Shown here: one piece after another, positions 1-9,140 of the stretch
Numbering within the stretch: the first letter of the stretch is position 1
Layout of the letters: each line of letters opens with the position of its first letter
Source: Acetomicrobium sp. UBA5826
GTDB lineage: Bacteria; Synergistota; Synergistia; Synergistales; Acetomicrobiaceae
Assembly (NCBI RefSeq): GCF_002433005.1
Contig: NZ_DJHF01000010.1
Coordinates: 46,229 to 94,907 of the forward strand
Direction of reading: 5' to 3'
DNA: 48,679 nucleotides
Notes under the pieces: model-generated
What the model was told of the DNA's origin: nothing
The model's input: only the letters and a program-made list of their open reading frames with translations
Databases searched by the model: none
Made by a program: the position numbers and the translations under genes

Positions 1-373
1 GAAGGACGTGCAGATCGGAATACTTTGAAATCACACCTCTAACCCCGGCAAGGCTTACCAGATGATCTCCTCCGATCATCAAAATCCTCTTTCCTTTGCC
101 TGCAAAGGAAGTGACCACCTTCTCGACTTTCGTCAAATAGCTTTGCACATCGCCGGGCGATAGAAAGACATTTCCCAGATCGACAAAGGATACGTTCTTG
201 AGATCTCCACCGAGGGATGGAGAATAGCTTTCGATGTGATGGGATTCACATCTGATGACATCAGGAGCATATTGAGCTCCCCCTCTTCTCGACACCGTCG
301 CATCGGAGGGAGCGCCAAACATAACCCATTCGGCACTAGCGAAACCAAACCCGCTCTCTAAAAATCGAGTCAA
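1..373 (-). CDS. speB: Agmatinase, N-terminal part (cut by window edge)
   Basis: Partial gene; about 124 N-terminal codons are visible and it runs off the left edge. The translation shows the ureohydrolase hallmarks FGAPSDATVSRRGGAQYAPD near the start and IGGDHLVSL, the first manganese-binding segment, near the cut end. Agmatinase hydrolyses agmatine to putrescine and urea. I place the start at a TTG codon (373-371) whose bases overlap the TGA stop of speE (TTGA overlap). A strong AAGGAGG lies 10 bases upstream, inside speE. The gene is translationally coupled to speE, downstream of the arginine decarboxylase that makes its substrate. Arginase or formiminoglutamase are family alternatives, but the operon context favours agmatinase. 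Confidence 0.88.
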   Translation of the reverse strand, partial: MTRFLESGFGFASAEWVMFGAPSDATVSRRGGAQYAPDVIRCESHHIESYSPSLGGDLKNVSFVDLGNVFLSPGDVQSYLTKVEKVVTSFAGKGKRILMIGGDHLVSLAGVRGVISKYSDLHVL

Positions 374-1245
374 TCCGCTTTTGCCTCCTTCAAGCTGTCC
401 CCATCTATAATTTCCCAAACAAAGGGAGGCAACTTAAAGGCTGAAGAATGCATATCATCACTATAATATTTTGTACCTTTTGGTGCCGATCTTCTTTGAA
501 TTCTGGGATCTATACTTTTGCTTCCCACTGAATAGGTCCAAAAACCGGTGGGATAGGTTGGTACAGCACCCCAAGCCAAATAAACGTTTTCGAAGACGCT
601 TCTTAAGCCCTTAACGGCCTCGCTGAGCAACTTAGGCTCAGCAAAGGGGGATTCCGTCTGAGCTATCATTAACCCCTCGTCCTTTAACGCCTTGTGAACA
701 TCCTTATAAAATTCGGGTTCGAAAAGACCGCTGGCAAAATCTACGGGATCGGTGCTGTCGATTATTACGATATCGAACTCGTTGAAACGCTCTTTTACGT
801 ATAAAAGGGCATCCATGGGCTTGATTTCGACTCTATCGTCCTCTAAAGCGCAAGAAACGTTTGGGAAAAAGGTCCTCGATGTATTAATGACGTCTTCGTC
901 AATGTCCACCAAAGTTACTTTTTTCACGGACTCATGCTTTATTGCCTCGCGCACTACCCCTCCGTCCCCACCACCGATGACCAATACCCGCTCAGGACAG
1001 GGGTGTGCACATAGCACCAAGTGAGCCATCATTTCGTGGTAGCAAAATTCATCGTTTTCGGTGAGCTGAATCGCTCCGTCCAAAACCAAGACCTTGCCGT
1101 ATTGATCCGTATCAACTACCAATATGTGCTGATAGGGCGATTGTTTATTCAAAAGCACATCCCTGATCCTCAGGCCAAGCCTTAGATTCGGCGTTTGATA
1201 TTCCGTAAACCACAGATCTGCTACCCTGCGTTCCATCGCGCCCAT
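370..1245 (-). CDS. speE: Spermidine synthase (aminopropyltransferase)
   Basis: 291 residues, normal for the family. It transfers the aminopropyl group of decarboxylated S-adenosylmethionine to putrescine. Visible motifs are the nucleotide-binding GGGDGG (residues 91-96), the acidic VDID strand end (113-116) and the catalytic DSTDP (163-167). The C-terminal part contains TYPTGFWTY, which lies over the acceptor pocket in the family. The first ATG is preferred because GGAGG lies 10 bases upstream, within the last codons of pdaD; a second ATG lies three codons in. It sits between the genes for arginine decarboxylase and agmatinase. The acceptor could therefore be putrescine or, as in Thermus, agmatine itself. 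No SAM decarboxylase (speD) is in the window. Confidence 0.93.
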   Translation of the reverse strand: MGAMERRVADLWFTEYQTPNLRLGLRIRDVLLNKQSPYQHILVVDTDQYGKVLVLDGAIQLTENDEFCYHEMMAHLVLCAHPCPERVLVIGGGDGGVVREAIKHESVKKVTLVDIDEDVINTSRTFFPNVSCALEDDRVEIKPMDALLYVKERFNEFDIVIIDSTDPVDFASGLFEPEFYKDVHKALKDEGLMIAQTESPFAEPKLLSEAVKGLRSVFENVYLAWGAVPTYPTGFWTYSVGSKSIDPRIQRRSAPKGTKYYSDDMHSSAFKLPPFVWEIIDGDSLKEAKAD

Positions 1246-1248
1246 CGC

Positions 1249-1734
1249 TTAATATCCTCCACCTGTGGTTTCATAAAAGAGAGGGCATGCCGCGATTACA
1301 GAACCGCATCGTTCTACTTTATGCTCTACTGACTTGACCTTTACCTCTTTTAAGGCCAAACCGCGCATTTCAAATGCTTCACGGACCATTTCCTCCACCT
1401 TAAGCGCCGCTTCATCCTTGGTGCAAAAGCCGGAAAATTCCATGATCATTCCAAAAGAAGAGGGATCTTCCGGGATCCCAACGCCAATCGCCGCCGAGAT
1501 GATTTCACCGGGAACATCGCTCGTCAAAGATCCATATGCTATAGGAAGCAACGAACCGGCAGGTAGTTTGAAAACATCTTCAAAGGCACATTTCGGAGGC
1601 AGTACACTGCTAACCCGCAGTAGGTTCATATTTCCTATGCCAGCATCCAGAAGAGCGGCGTCGAAGGCGGTCAACTTCTTATTGCCTTCTCCATGGCCAA
1701 CCACCAGGGTAAATTTCGTTGGAATTGGTAGCAT
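1249..1734 (-). CDS. pdaD: Pyruvoyl-dependent arginine decarboxylase
   Basis: 161 residues, the expected size of the proenzyme. It decarboxylates arginine to agmatine, the entry step of polyamine synthesis. The family self-cleaves between two serines to form the pyruvoyl cofactor; the matching pair is Ser42-Ser43 in the segment RVSSVLPP. The GSLTSD and FSGFC segments further on are also typical. The ATG start has AAGGAGG 9 bases upstream. It is the first gene of the pdaD-speE-speB operon and has a near-consensus promoter about 50 bases upstream. The enzyme is common in archaea, Chlamydia and some anaerobic bacteria. Confidence 0.93.
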   Translation of the reverse strand: MLPIPTKFTLVVGHGEGNKKLTAFDAALLDAGIGNMNLLRVSSVLPPKCAFEDVFKLPAGSLLPIAYGSLTSDVPGEIISAAIGVGIPEDPSSFGMIMEFSGFCTKDEAALKVEEMVREAFEMRGLALKEVKVKSVEHKVERCGSVIAACPLFYETTGGGY

Positions 1735-1793
1735 TGGGCATACCCTCCTTGATTGAATTTTTAGTTTCCTTCCTTTAATTAAGAGCGGATTAC

Positions 1794-1821
1794 ATTATAA
1801 CCTCCAAGGGGGGTGTGTCAA
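1794..1821 (-). promoter_or_regulatory. Sigma-70-type promoter of pdaD-speE-speB
   Basis: Reading on the minus strand, TTGACA (1821-1816) and TATAAT (1799-1794) are perfect -35 and -10 hexamers separated by 16 bases. Transcription would start near 1787, about 50 bases before the pdaD ATG. Confidence 0.8.
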
Positions 1822-1896
1822 TCAGAAATATAGCATTTTTTTACAAAAAATACATTCAGCATTATTCCCGTCAAAGATGCCTCGCAGGCCTTCCCG

Positions 1897-1926
1897 TTAA
1901 CCCCATAATATCAAACATGTTATAAT
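1897..1926 (+). promoter_or_regulatory. Extended -10 promoter of the PBP1A gene
   Basis: TATAAT at 1921-1926 is preceded by TG at 1918-1919, making a textbook extended -10 element (TGnTATAAT). The only -35 candidate is a weak TTAACC at 1897-1902, spaced 18 bases. It lies about 43 bases upstream of the PBP gene and diverges from the polyamine promoter. Confidence 0.65.
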
Positions 1927-1968
1927 CACTTCTGTTATGAGGAAGAGGTGCTTAGGAGGTTTGATTAA

Positions 1969-4239
1969 ATGAAAAAAACCGACAAGGATGCGAGAAAGGG
2001 TCAATTTGCCCTCATCGTAATATACGGTCTGCTATTTCTCCTTTCCATCCTCTTTATTGTCGGCGCCGGGTGGGCTTTGAAGCTGTCCTTCGATTTACCT
2101 TCTTCAGAAGAGCTTATCGCCTTCGATCCGAGCCTGTCCACAGTGATATACGATAGGAACGGAAAGGAGATTGCCAGGTTATTTAAGGAAAACAGGACCT
2201 GGGTGTCGTTGGAGAAGATATCTCCCTGGCTGATAAAGGCTGTTCTAGCTGCAGAAGACGATAATTTCTACGATCACAGAGGAATAGATATAAAAGGAAT
2301 TATTAGGGCTGCGTCGGTAAATTTGACAAAAAGAGGGACATTTCAGGGGGGCAGTACCATCACCCAACAACTTGCAAGGAATTTATTTCTTTCCAGAGAG
2401 AAGACATTGGAGCGAAAAATGAAGGAAGTCATATTGGCCTACAGAATGGAAAGGCTTTACTCTAAGGACCAGATCCTTGAGATGTACCTCAATACTGTAT
2501 ATTGGGGACACGGAACCTACGGCATATACGCCGCTTCCTATAACTACTTCGGAAAGGACCCTTTGACTTTGACGTTACCAGAGGCAGCCATGTTAGCCGG
2601 TTTACTTCCTGGACCGGAATATTACACCCCTTTAAGGCACCCCGATAGAGCAAAAGTAAGACAGTCTTACGTGCTTAAGAGAATGGAAGAACTGGGGTTA
2701 ATTGCCTCGGAGGATGTCGAGAGGGCTCTTGAAACGGAACTGTCTTTCACCAAAAAAAGGCAACCTACGTTAAACGAAAATCCGGCTCCATATTTCGTTT
2801 CTTATGTACTATTCAATCATCTGCTCCCAAAATATGGACCGGAAATTGTATATCAAGGTGGTTTGAAAATTTACACGACACTCGACCTGGAGCTTCAAAA
2901 AGCTGCTCAAAGCGCCGTTTCTAAACTCAAAAGCGAAGGGGCCCTCGTGGCAATTGATCCAAATACCGGCGAGATTCTCGCTATGGTTGGAGGCAAGGAC
3001 TTCGACAAAAGTAAATTCAACAGGGCTGTCCAAGCTTACAGAGAGCCGGGGTCGGCGTTTAAGCCCATCGTATATACGGCTGCCCTCAGTAATGGAATCC
3101 GACCTGTAGATCGAGCTCTTGACGCTCCCTTATCCTTTCCTAATGGTTGGCAACCAACTAATTATGGAAACAAATATAGCGGAGAATGTACCTTGCTTGA
3201 CGCGCTGACCTATTCTTACAACACGGTAGCCGTTCGCGTTGCCCAACTGATAGGTATAAACGAAATTATCGAAACGGCAAGAAAGATAGGCATAGAAAGC
3301 CCCTATCTGCCTTATGACCTGTCGATAGCTCTTGGGTCAGCCAGCGTGACGCCAATGGAACTGGCAACGGCATACAGTGTTTTCGCTAACGGCGGATATC
3401 GAATAGAACCCTTCTCGATCAAAAGAGTTGTCGATTTCAGGGGAAAAACCCTGGAGTCAAAGGGCCCAAACCTGGTGAGTGCCATAGACCCATCGATAGC
3501 TGTATCCCTTCGATCCCTTTTGATGGACGTGGTAAACAACGGAACCGGAAGGTCAGCCAAAATTCCCGATTACGAAGTTTTTGGCAAGACGGGAACTACT
3601 AACGAGTGGCATGACGCATGGTTTGCAGGAGGCGTCCCCGGTCTGGTATGCGTCGTATATGCCGGACATGACGACCATAGAACTCTAGGTTACGGCAATA
3701 CCGGAGGTCGCGTAGCTGCTCCCGTATGGAAGGATTTTATGTCCCAAGCCGTAAGGATAGCCGATCTGCAAAGACATTTCTCCCTTGCGGGGATAATAGG
3801 CGAAAAGGTTTTACAGGTGGAAATATGTCGTGAAACTGGATATCCGGCAAGTCCGGGCTGTCCAGAGGGAGCAACGATTTTGCTTCCCGTTGATCAAATA
3901 CCTACAAGAAACTGTCCTTATCACGGAGATTATAGCAGTATGTTTCTAGAAGCCTACGATCCAAACGAACCAAAGCTTTATCTCATATCCGGAGATGACC
4001 TATTACTTGCGGAATATGGGATGAAGTCGTCTGTCTACGCATCTTTCCCGAGAACCGATGAGCCCGCTTCGAAAGGGGAGTCCTTCCCGTCCCCTTCAGA
4101 GATTCCCAAGCCTCAAATAGTGGAACCCAAGGGCGAACCGCCATCTGAGGAAACCAAGAAGGTACCTCACGAACCTACTCCGGAAGATATCGATAAACGA
4201 TATCAGGAATTGCTCAAGGAGTATGGGTTGGTAGATTAA
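1969..4239 (+). CDS. mrcA: Class A penicillin-binding protein 1A (transglycosylase/transpeptidase)
   Basis: 756 residues. Layout: a short cytoplasmic start, one membrane anchor (about residues 13-37), a GT51 glycosyltransferase domain with catalytic Glu96 in EDDNFYDHRG and GGSTITQQLARNLFL, then a transpeptidase domain. The transpeptidase shows all three active-site motifs: Ser362 in SAFKP, SYN at 416-418 and KTGT at 540-543. The tail after about residue 690 is proline- and charge-rich. The enzyme polymerises lipid II and cross-links peptidoglycan outside the membrane. TAGGAGGT lies 8-9 bases before the ATG. It is a lone plus-strand gene, and its 3' end overlaps the convergent dGTPase gene by 26 bases. 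Confidence 0.96.
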   Translation: MKKTDKDARKGQFALIVIYGLLFLLSILFIVGAGWALKLSFDLPSSEELIAFDPSLSTVIYDRNGKEIARLFKENRTWVSLEKISPWLIKAVLAAEDDNFYDHRGIDIKGIIRAASVNLTKRGTFQGGSTITQQLARNLFLSREKTLERKMKEVILAYRMERLYSKDQILEMYLNTVYWGHGTYGIYAASYNYFGKDPLTLTLPEAAMLAGLLPGPEYYTPLRHPDRAKVRQSYVLKRMEELGLIASEDVERALETELSFTKKRQPTLNENPAPYFVSYVLFNHLLPKYGPEIVYQGGLKIYTTLDLELQKAAQSAVSKLKSEGALVAIDPNTGEILAMVGGKDFDKSKFNRAVQAYREPGSAFKPIVYTAALSNGIRPVDRALDAPLSFPNGWQPTNYGNKYSGECTLLDALTYSYNTVAVRVAQLIGINEIIETARKIGIESPYLPYDLSIALGSASVTPMELATAYSVFANGGYRIEPFSIKRVVDFRGKTLESKGPNLVSAIDPSIAVSLRSLLMDVVNNGTGRSAKIPDYEVFGKTGTTNEWHDAWFAGGVPGLVCVVYAGHDDHRTLGYGNTGGRVAAPVWKDFMSQAVRIADLQRHFSLAGIIGEKVLQVEICRETGYPASPGCPEGATILLPVDQIPTRNCPYHGDYSSMFLEAYDPNEPKLYLISGDDLLLAEYGMKSSVYASFPRTDEPASKGESFPSPSEIPKPQIVEPKGEPPSEETKKVPHEPTPEDIDKRYQELLKEYGLVD

Positions 4240-5278
4240 TATCGAGAGGCCAAGGCGTGGGCACCGCTATGGCTTCAAAGAAAGTCAGGGCATATCTGTC
4301 GGTCATGCCTGAAATGAAATCTATGACACGTGTTGTTTTGTTTGCCTCCACGTCGGTAAACTCCATGGAATCCAAAATTTGAATGTTCGACATAATATAT
4401 TCGAATATAGTGCTTAAAACGTACTTTACCTTTGGCCTTTCCTTCTCGGCTTGAGGCCCGGAATATACCCGATTAAAGAGAAACGTCCTGAGCAATTCCA
4501 TTGCTTCCAGGGCAGTGTCGCTAAAATAAACGCCACTTTCGCCGCTATTTTGAATAACGTCGGTTACCAAGGTTCCAATCCGTTGGCTATGGCCAACGCC
4601 TAATATACGGATCACGTCCCTTGGAACTTCTTCAAGGGCAATCAAACGAGCCCTTAGAGCATCATCCAAATCATGATTCAAATAAGCGATAGAATCGCTC
4701 ACTCTCACAACCCAGGCTTCCAGAGTCGACGGGGTTGACAGCTCTAAACCCTTATGTACATCTATTTGCCCCTTGCTATGCTGCAATATCCCTTCCCTGA
4801 CTTCCCAAGTGAGATTTAGCCCCCTGCCCTCTCTCTCCAAAATTTCAACAATCCTCAAGCTTTGCCTGGCATGGTGAAATCCCTTTAATCCATTTTCCCG
4901 CGCCAACACGTCCAACGCCTCTTCTCCCATATGACCAAATGGCGTATGCCCGAGGTCATGACCCAGAGCTATTGCTTCCGTCAAGTCTTCGTTTAATCGC
5001 AAAGCCCTGGAAATTGTCCTAGCGATCTGAGCAACCTCTAGGGTATGGGTCAATCGAGTCCTGTAATGATCACCTTCTGGAAGCAGCAGGACTTGCGTTT
5101 TATATTTCAACCTCCTGAAGGCCTTGCAATGGATGATTCGATCTCTGTCCCTTTGATAGCACGTCCTTATTGGACAGGGAGATTCCGGTACTTTTCTGCC
5201 TCTGGATTCGGAACTTTTGGAAGCGTAGGGGGCTAATATCTGCCTTTCCATCGCTTCCCAAACTTCTCTTGAAGTCAA
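4214..5278 (-). CDS. dgt: dGTPase-like HD-domain triphosphohydrolase
   Basis: 354 residues. HD-domain metal-dependent phosphohydrolase of the dGTP triphosphohydrolase family, which splits dNTPs to nucleoside plus tripolyphosphate. The N-terminal part carries the substrate-contact segment IHCKAFRRLKYKTQV, then RLTHTLEVAQIA, and the metal-binding HDLGHTPFGHMGEEAL. The C-terminal GMTDRYAL is also typical. I keep a TTG start at 5278 because GAGGTG lies 8 bases upstream, across the stop of the previous gene; an internal ATG at 5251 is the alternative. It is the last gene of its minus-strand run and its 3' end runs into the PBP gene. Substrate preference cannot be read from sequence. Confidence 0.9.
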   Translation of the reverse strand: MTSREVWEAMERQILAPYASKSSESRGRKVPESPCPIRTCYQRDRDRIIHCKAFRRLKYKTQVLLLPEGDHYRTRLTHTLEVAQIARTISRALRLNEDLTEAIALGHDLGHTPFGHMGEEALDVLARENGLKGFHHARQSLRIVEILEREGRGLNLTWEVREGILQHSKGQIDVHKGLELSTPSTLEAWVVRVSDSIAYLNHDLDDALRARLIALEEVPRDVIRILGVGHSQRIGTLVTDVIQNSGESGVYFSDTALEAMELLRTFLFNRVYSGPQAEKERPKVKYVLSTIFEYIMSNIQILDSMEFTDVEANKTTRVIDFISGMTDRYALTFFEAIAVPTPWPLDINLPTHTP

Positions 5279-5290
5279 CTCTCTACCACC

Positions 5291-6091
5291 TCATAGATTT
5301 AGATAATCCATAATTTCTTGAGCTGTTTCCTCGACAGCCTTGTTGGTTACATCGAAGATCTTCGCCTTTAGCTCTTCCATTATTTTCTTTGCGTAACCGA
5401 GCTCTTCTTCTATTCGTTCCTGTCTGGCGTACATAGACACGCCGGGATCCAACCCAAGAACTTTCAACCTCTCTACTCTAATTCTCCTTAACTTTGCAGG
5501 ATCGATGGTCAACCCTATTATTTTCTCCCCTTCAACCTCGTAGAGCTCGCCGGGGGGAGGGCTTTCGGGAACCAAGGGCATGTTGGCAACCATTAAGCCC
5601 TTATGGGCCAAATACATTGCTAAGGGCGTTTTCCCGCTTCTTGAAACCCCGACAAGGACTATATCTGCATCCTTTAGAAGCTCGGGGCTTTTGCCATCGT
5701 CGCATTTAATTGCAAACTCGATGGCCTTCACTCTTCTGAAATATTCTTCGTCCATCCTCCTCATTAGACCGGGAGTTTCCCTTGGTGGTGACCCTATCTT
5801 CTTTTCCAACGTCCCAAGAATGGGACCAAGGACGTCTATAAAATCTATATTGTGGATTTTCGCCTCCTTTGCCAGCATATTTCGCAACTGATGATCGACT
5901 AATGTGGCTATGATCAGGGCATTCTCCCCTTGAGCCCTCCTTATTATTTCCATAAGGCGATCCTGATTGTTCACATATCTAAAACGCACCATCTCGCTAT
6001 CCTTGCCATTGAACTGACTCGTTGCTGCCTTAGCCACATGCTCAGCCGTCTCGCCGGTAAAATCAGACACTATGAAAATTTTTACACTCAT
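5291..6091 (-). CDS. Putative pyruvate,phosphate dikinase regulatory protein (kinase/pyrophosphorylase)
   Basis: 266 residues, DUF299/PPSR family. In characterised members this bifunctional protein switches PPDK or PEP synthase off by ADP-dependent phosphorylation of a threonine and on again by Pi-dependent dephosphorylation. Visible are the N-terminal IFIVSDFTGETAEHVA and the P-loop-like GVSRSGKTPLAMYLA (148-162). The later LTIDPAKL segment is also conserved in the family. The target dikinase is not in the window; pyruvate kinase is, about 27 kb away. It lies 16 bases after glyS and 12 bases before dgt on the same strand, so it is probably co-transcribed with both. Confidence 0.92.
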   Translation of the reverse strand: MSVKIFIVSDFTGETAEHVAKAATSQFNGKDSEMVRFRYVNNQDRLMEIIRRAQGENALIIATLVDHQLRNMLAKEAKIHNIDFIDVLGPILGTLEKKIGSPPRETPGLMRRMDEEYFRRVKAIEFAIKCDDGKSPELLKDADIVLVGVSRSGKTPLAMYLAHKGLMVANMPLVPESPPPGELYEVEGEKIIGLTIDPAKLRRIRVERLKVLGLDPGVSMYARQERIEEELGYAKKIMEELKAKIFDVTNKAVEETAQEIMDYLNL

Positions 6092-6107
6092 ATTAGTCTC
6101 ACCCGAT

Positions 6108-8183
6108 TTATTCTCTTATAGTCCCGAGATCGCCGATCAAGCGGAATAAAGCGTCGCATTCCGCAAGCAAAGAAAGCCTGTTCATTTTGATAAAGGGGTC
6201 ATCGGCCATCACCAGCACTTCCTCGAAAAACCTCGATATAATAGGTTCTAATTCCAAAAGCGAGCTAATGATCCTATCCCAGTCAAAGCTTTTCAAAGCA
6301 TCCCGCAAAACCGGAGTTATAACGCTGATTTTATGATATAACTCCTTCTCGACCTCGCTTTGAAAATAACTTTCATCAATCTTGCCCTTGCCGGTGTCAA
6401 GACCGGAGGCCTTTGCCAAAATATTTCTTACCCTAACAGCAGCGGTAGCCAGACGTTGGAACCACTCCTCATTTCTTACCGATTCCAGCTTTTCGGCAAG
6501 CTTCAAGGCCTGCAAGGGTCTCTGCCCTATTACGGCAAGGGAAAGCGTTGCCACGTCGTGGGAAAAACCTTTTTCTCTCAACTGCACATATAGCCTTTGC
6601 TTTAAAAAATCCATAACCTTTTGCCCAATGTTCTCCTCGCATTTCAGTATAACGGAAGTTTTCTCGACAAGGCTTCCTAAGTCTACGTCCATTTCTAGGC
6701 CAATTATCAATTCGTTTAAACACCTAGCGGTCCTTCTCAAGGCATATGGATCTTGAGATCCTGTTGGAAGCAAGTCCATTTTGCCGCAAGATACAATGTT
6801 GTCGATCCTGTCGGCTATGCCGACGATCGCACCAATTACATCCTTTGGTAAGGCATCTCCCACGAAGGCAGGGAGGTATTGTTCGTGCAGGGCACTGGCC
6901 ACTCTTTCGTGTTCACCGTTTGCTTTGGCATACTCCCTGCCGATCACACCCCTAAGTTCGGGGAATTCATAGACCATATTTGTCACCAAATCCGCCTTAG
7001 AAAGGAAAGCAGCTCTCTCCACCAAATCGGCCACTTCCTTACCACAGTCTAACTCCTTGCATAAATGAAGCGCTATATCCTTAACCCTAACGACCTTATC
7101 CAACAATGTACCAAGAGATTCATGGTAAACTATGTTTTGCAGTTCGTTAACCCTTGCTGCTAACGGCTTTTTCAGGTCCTCGTTATAGAAAAAGACAGCA
7201 TCGGAAAGCCTTGCCCGGAGAACCCTTTCGTTTCCTTCCTTTACAACGTCCATGTCGGTAGCCATATTATTGCTCACTCCGATGAAGGCGGGTTGCAATT
7301 TCCCCGAGTCGTCTCTTAGAGGAAAATATTTTTGGTGATGAATCATAACAGTAATAAGGACTTCCTCGGGAAGCGATAAAAATCTTTCTTCAAATGTTCC
7401 CATAAAGGGGAAGGGATACTCAACGAGGAATACGTTCTCATCTACCAAATCTGGAGGGAGCATAGCTTTGACATGGTTTTCCCTTTCTATGGCCCTTATC
7501 CCGGAGAGGATCTTCTCCTTCCTCTTAGCATGATCTACGATTACGTAATTATCGTAAAGCTTCTCAAGATACTCGTCGGCAGAGTTTATCTCGACGTTGC
7601 TCGAGCCTAAAAACCTGTGACCACGGCTTAAATTTTTGCCGACTAAATTGCCCAACTTAACAGGAACTGCCTCTTCTCCGTAAAGACACAAAAGCCAGCG
7701 GATGGGCCTTACAAATTTGAACCCCGGATCAATCCAATACATGTTTTTGGGAAATACCAACCTCCTGACCAATCTTTCAAGTAGCGAAGGTAAGATCGAA
7801 AGGGTTTCCCTGCCTTCCTGTCTTATAACTGCAAAAGCATAAAACTGGCCGTTAATCTCTTGCCTTTTTAGAGATTCAACGGGTACCCCTCTGCTTTTGG
7901 CAAAACCTATAGCTGCCCTTGTGGGGTTGTTGTAATCATCAAAGGCTTGACTCCACAGAGGACCTTTGATTTCTTCGATCAGGTCTTCCTGCTTCTCCGC
8001 AAGTCCTCTTAAGAGTAAAGCAATCCTCCGCGGAGTTCCGAAGCTTTCCATAACATCATAGCTCAAACGTTCCTTTTGAAACTCATCGTAAGCTATCTTC
8101 TTGATCTCCTCTAGTGCCCAGGGCATAAATCGGGCCGGAATTTCTTCTGTGCCAATCTCAAAGAGTAAATTTCTCGCATTCAT
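6108..8183 (-). CDS. glyS: Glycyl-tRNA synthetase beta subunit
   Basis: 691 residues, standard for the beta chain of the heterotetrameric (alpha2beta2) bacterial enzyme. It begins with the family signature LLFEIGTEEIPARFMP, and the middle contains the HD-like and tRNA-binding segments of the beta subunit (for example the RAAFLSKADLVTNMVYEF stretch). It binds tRNA-Gly and is needed for aminoacylation. GGAGG lies 8 bases before the ATG. It follows glyQ by 20 bases. Confidence 0.97.
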   Translation of the reverse strand: MNARNLLFEIGTEEIPARFMPWALEEIKKIAYDEFQKERLSYDVMESFGTPRRIALLLRGLAEKQEDLIEEIKGPLWSQAFDDYNNPTRAAIGFAKSRGVPVESLKRQEINGQFYAFAVIRQEGRETLSILPSLLERLVRRLVFPKNMYWIDPGFKFVRPIRWLLCLYGEEAVPVKLGNLVGKNLSRGHRFLGSSNVEINSADEYLEKLYDNYVIVDHAKRKEKILSGIRAIERENHVKAMLPPDLVDENVFLVEYPFPFMGTFEERFLSLPEEVLITVMIHHQKYFPLRDDSGKLQPAFIGVSNNMATDMDVVKEGNERVLRARLSDAVFFYNEDLKKPLAARVNELQNIVYHESLGTLLDKVVRVKDIALHLCKELDCGKEVADLVERAAFLSKADLVTNMVYEFPELRGVIGREYAKANGEHERVASALHEQYLPAFVGDALPKDVIGAIVGIADRIDNIVSCGKMDLLPTGSQDPYALRRTARCLNELIIGLEMDVDLGSLVEKTSVILKCEENIGQKVMDFLKQRLYVQLREKGFSHDVATLSLAVIGQRPLQALKLAEKLESVRNEEWFQRLATAAVRVRNILAKASGLDTGKGKIDESYFQSEVEKELYHKISVITPVLRDALKSFDWDRIISSLLELEPIISRFFEEVLVMADDPFIKMNRLSLLAECDALFRLIGDLGTIRE

Positions 8184-8203
8184 CTCCCGATCCTCCCGAC
8201 AAA

Positions 8204-9091
8204 TTAAGAATTAACGCGCGCAAACTTCTTCACAAGCGGATAACCTGCAGCTTTACGTTGTTCGAGATACCCCTGGCAACATAAAGAAGCGATAGCCCTT
8301 ACTCTACTGATAAAGCCGGTCCTCTGAGTGATGCTTATTGCGTTTCTTGCATCCAACAGATTAAATGTATGAGAGCATTTTAAAACGTAGTCGTAAGCCG
8401 GAAGTACCAATCCTTTTTCTATTAGACGTTTCGCTTCGGCTTCATACATATTGAACAACTTAAAAAGCATATCTACATCGGCTTCGTCGAAGTTGTATAT
8501 TGAATGCTCGACTTCCCCTCTATGATGTATGTCTCCATAGGTAATTTCATCAACCCAGCGTAAATCGAACAAGCTGTCGACTTTTTGAACAAACATGGCT
8601 ATACGCTCAATTCCGTAAGTGATCTCAGCTGGAACGATGTCCATATCTATTCCGCCAACTTGCTGAAAATATGTAAATTGCGTGATCTCCATACCATCAA
8701 GCCAAACTTCCCAACCCAATCCCCATGCTCCAATGGTGGGGGATTCCCAGTCATCCTCGACAAATCTAATATCGTGTTCCGCGGGGTCGATACCAAGCGC
8801 CTCCAAGCTCTGGAGATATATCTCCTGTATGTCTTCAGGGGCAGGTTGAATTATTACTTGATACTGGTAATAGTGCTGCAACCTGTTGGGGTTTTCGCCA
8901 TAACGACCATCAGTAGGCCTTCTGCAGGGTTCCACGTAGGCAACCCTCCAAGGCTCGGGACCCAAAACTCTCAAAGTAGTTGCGGGGTTCATCGTGCCGG
9001 CCCCAACTTCAATATCGTAGGGTTGCTGAATAACGCAACCTTGTGAAGCCCAAAATCGCTCCAATCTAAAGATGACCTCTTGGAGGTTCAC
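8204..9091 (-). CDS. glyQ: Glycyl-tRNA synthetase alpha subunit
   Basis: 295 residues. Catalytic class II chain that activates glycine with ATP. Signature segments include FWASQGCVIQQPYD near the start, AYVEPCRRPTDGRYGENPNR and the WLDGMEITQFTYFQQ motif. The start is a GTG, supported by GGAGG 8 bases upstream. The overlapping upstream ATG is out of frame. It is followed by glyS with a 20-base gap and preceded by recO. Confidence 0.97.
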   Translation of the reverse strand: MNLQEVIFRLERFWASQGCVIQQPYDIEVGAGTMNPATTLRVLGPEPWRVAYVEPCRRPTDGRYGENPNRLQHYYQYQVIIQPAPEDIQEIYLQSLEALGIDPAEHDIRFVEDDWESPTIGAWGLGWEVWLDGMEITQFTYFQQVGGIDMDIVPAEITYGIERIAMFVQKVDSLFDLRWVDEITYGDIHHRGEVEHSIYNFDEADVDMLFKLFNMYEAEAKRLIEKGLVLPAYDYVLKCSHTFNLLDARNAISITQRTGFISRVRAIASLCCQGYLEQRKAAGYPLVKKFARVNS

Positions 9092-9140
9092 ATCAGATTC
9101 CTCCCATCCCTATTAAAAATTGAAAGTTCTAAGGATAACC

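Noticed and set aside
133..348. 71-codon minus-strand frame within the speB region
   Set aside because: Wrong frame; the agmatinase frame is clearly coding.
752..1024. Open frame on the plus strand opposite speE
   Set aside because: Shadow of a well-supported gene, with no ribosome site or recognisable protein. The same reasoning removed the other antisense frames across the window.
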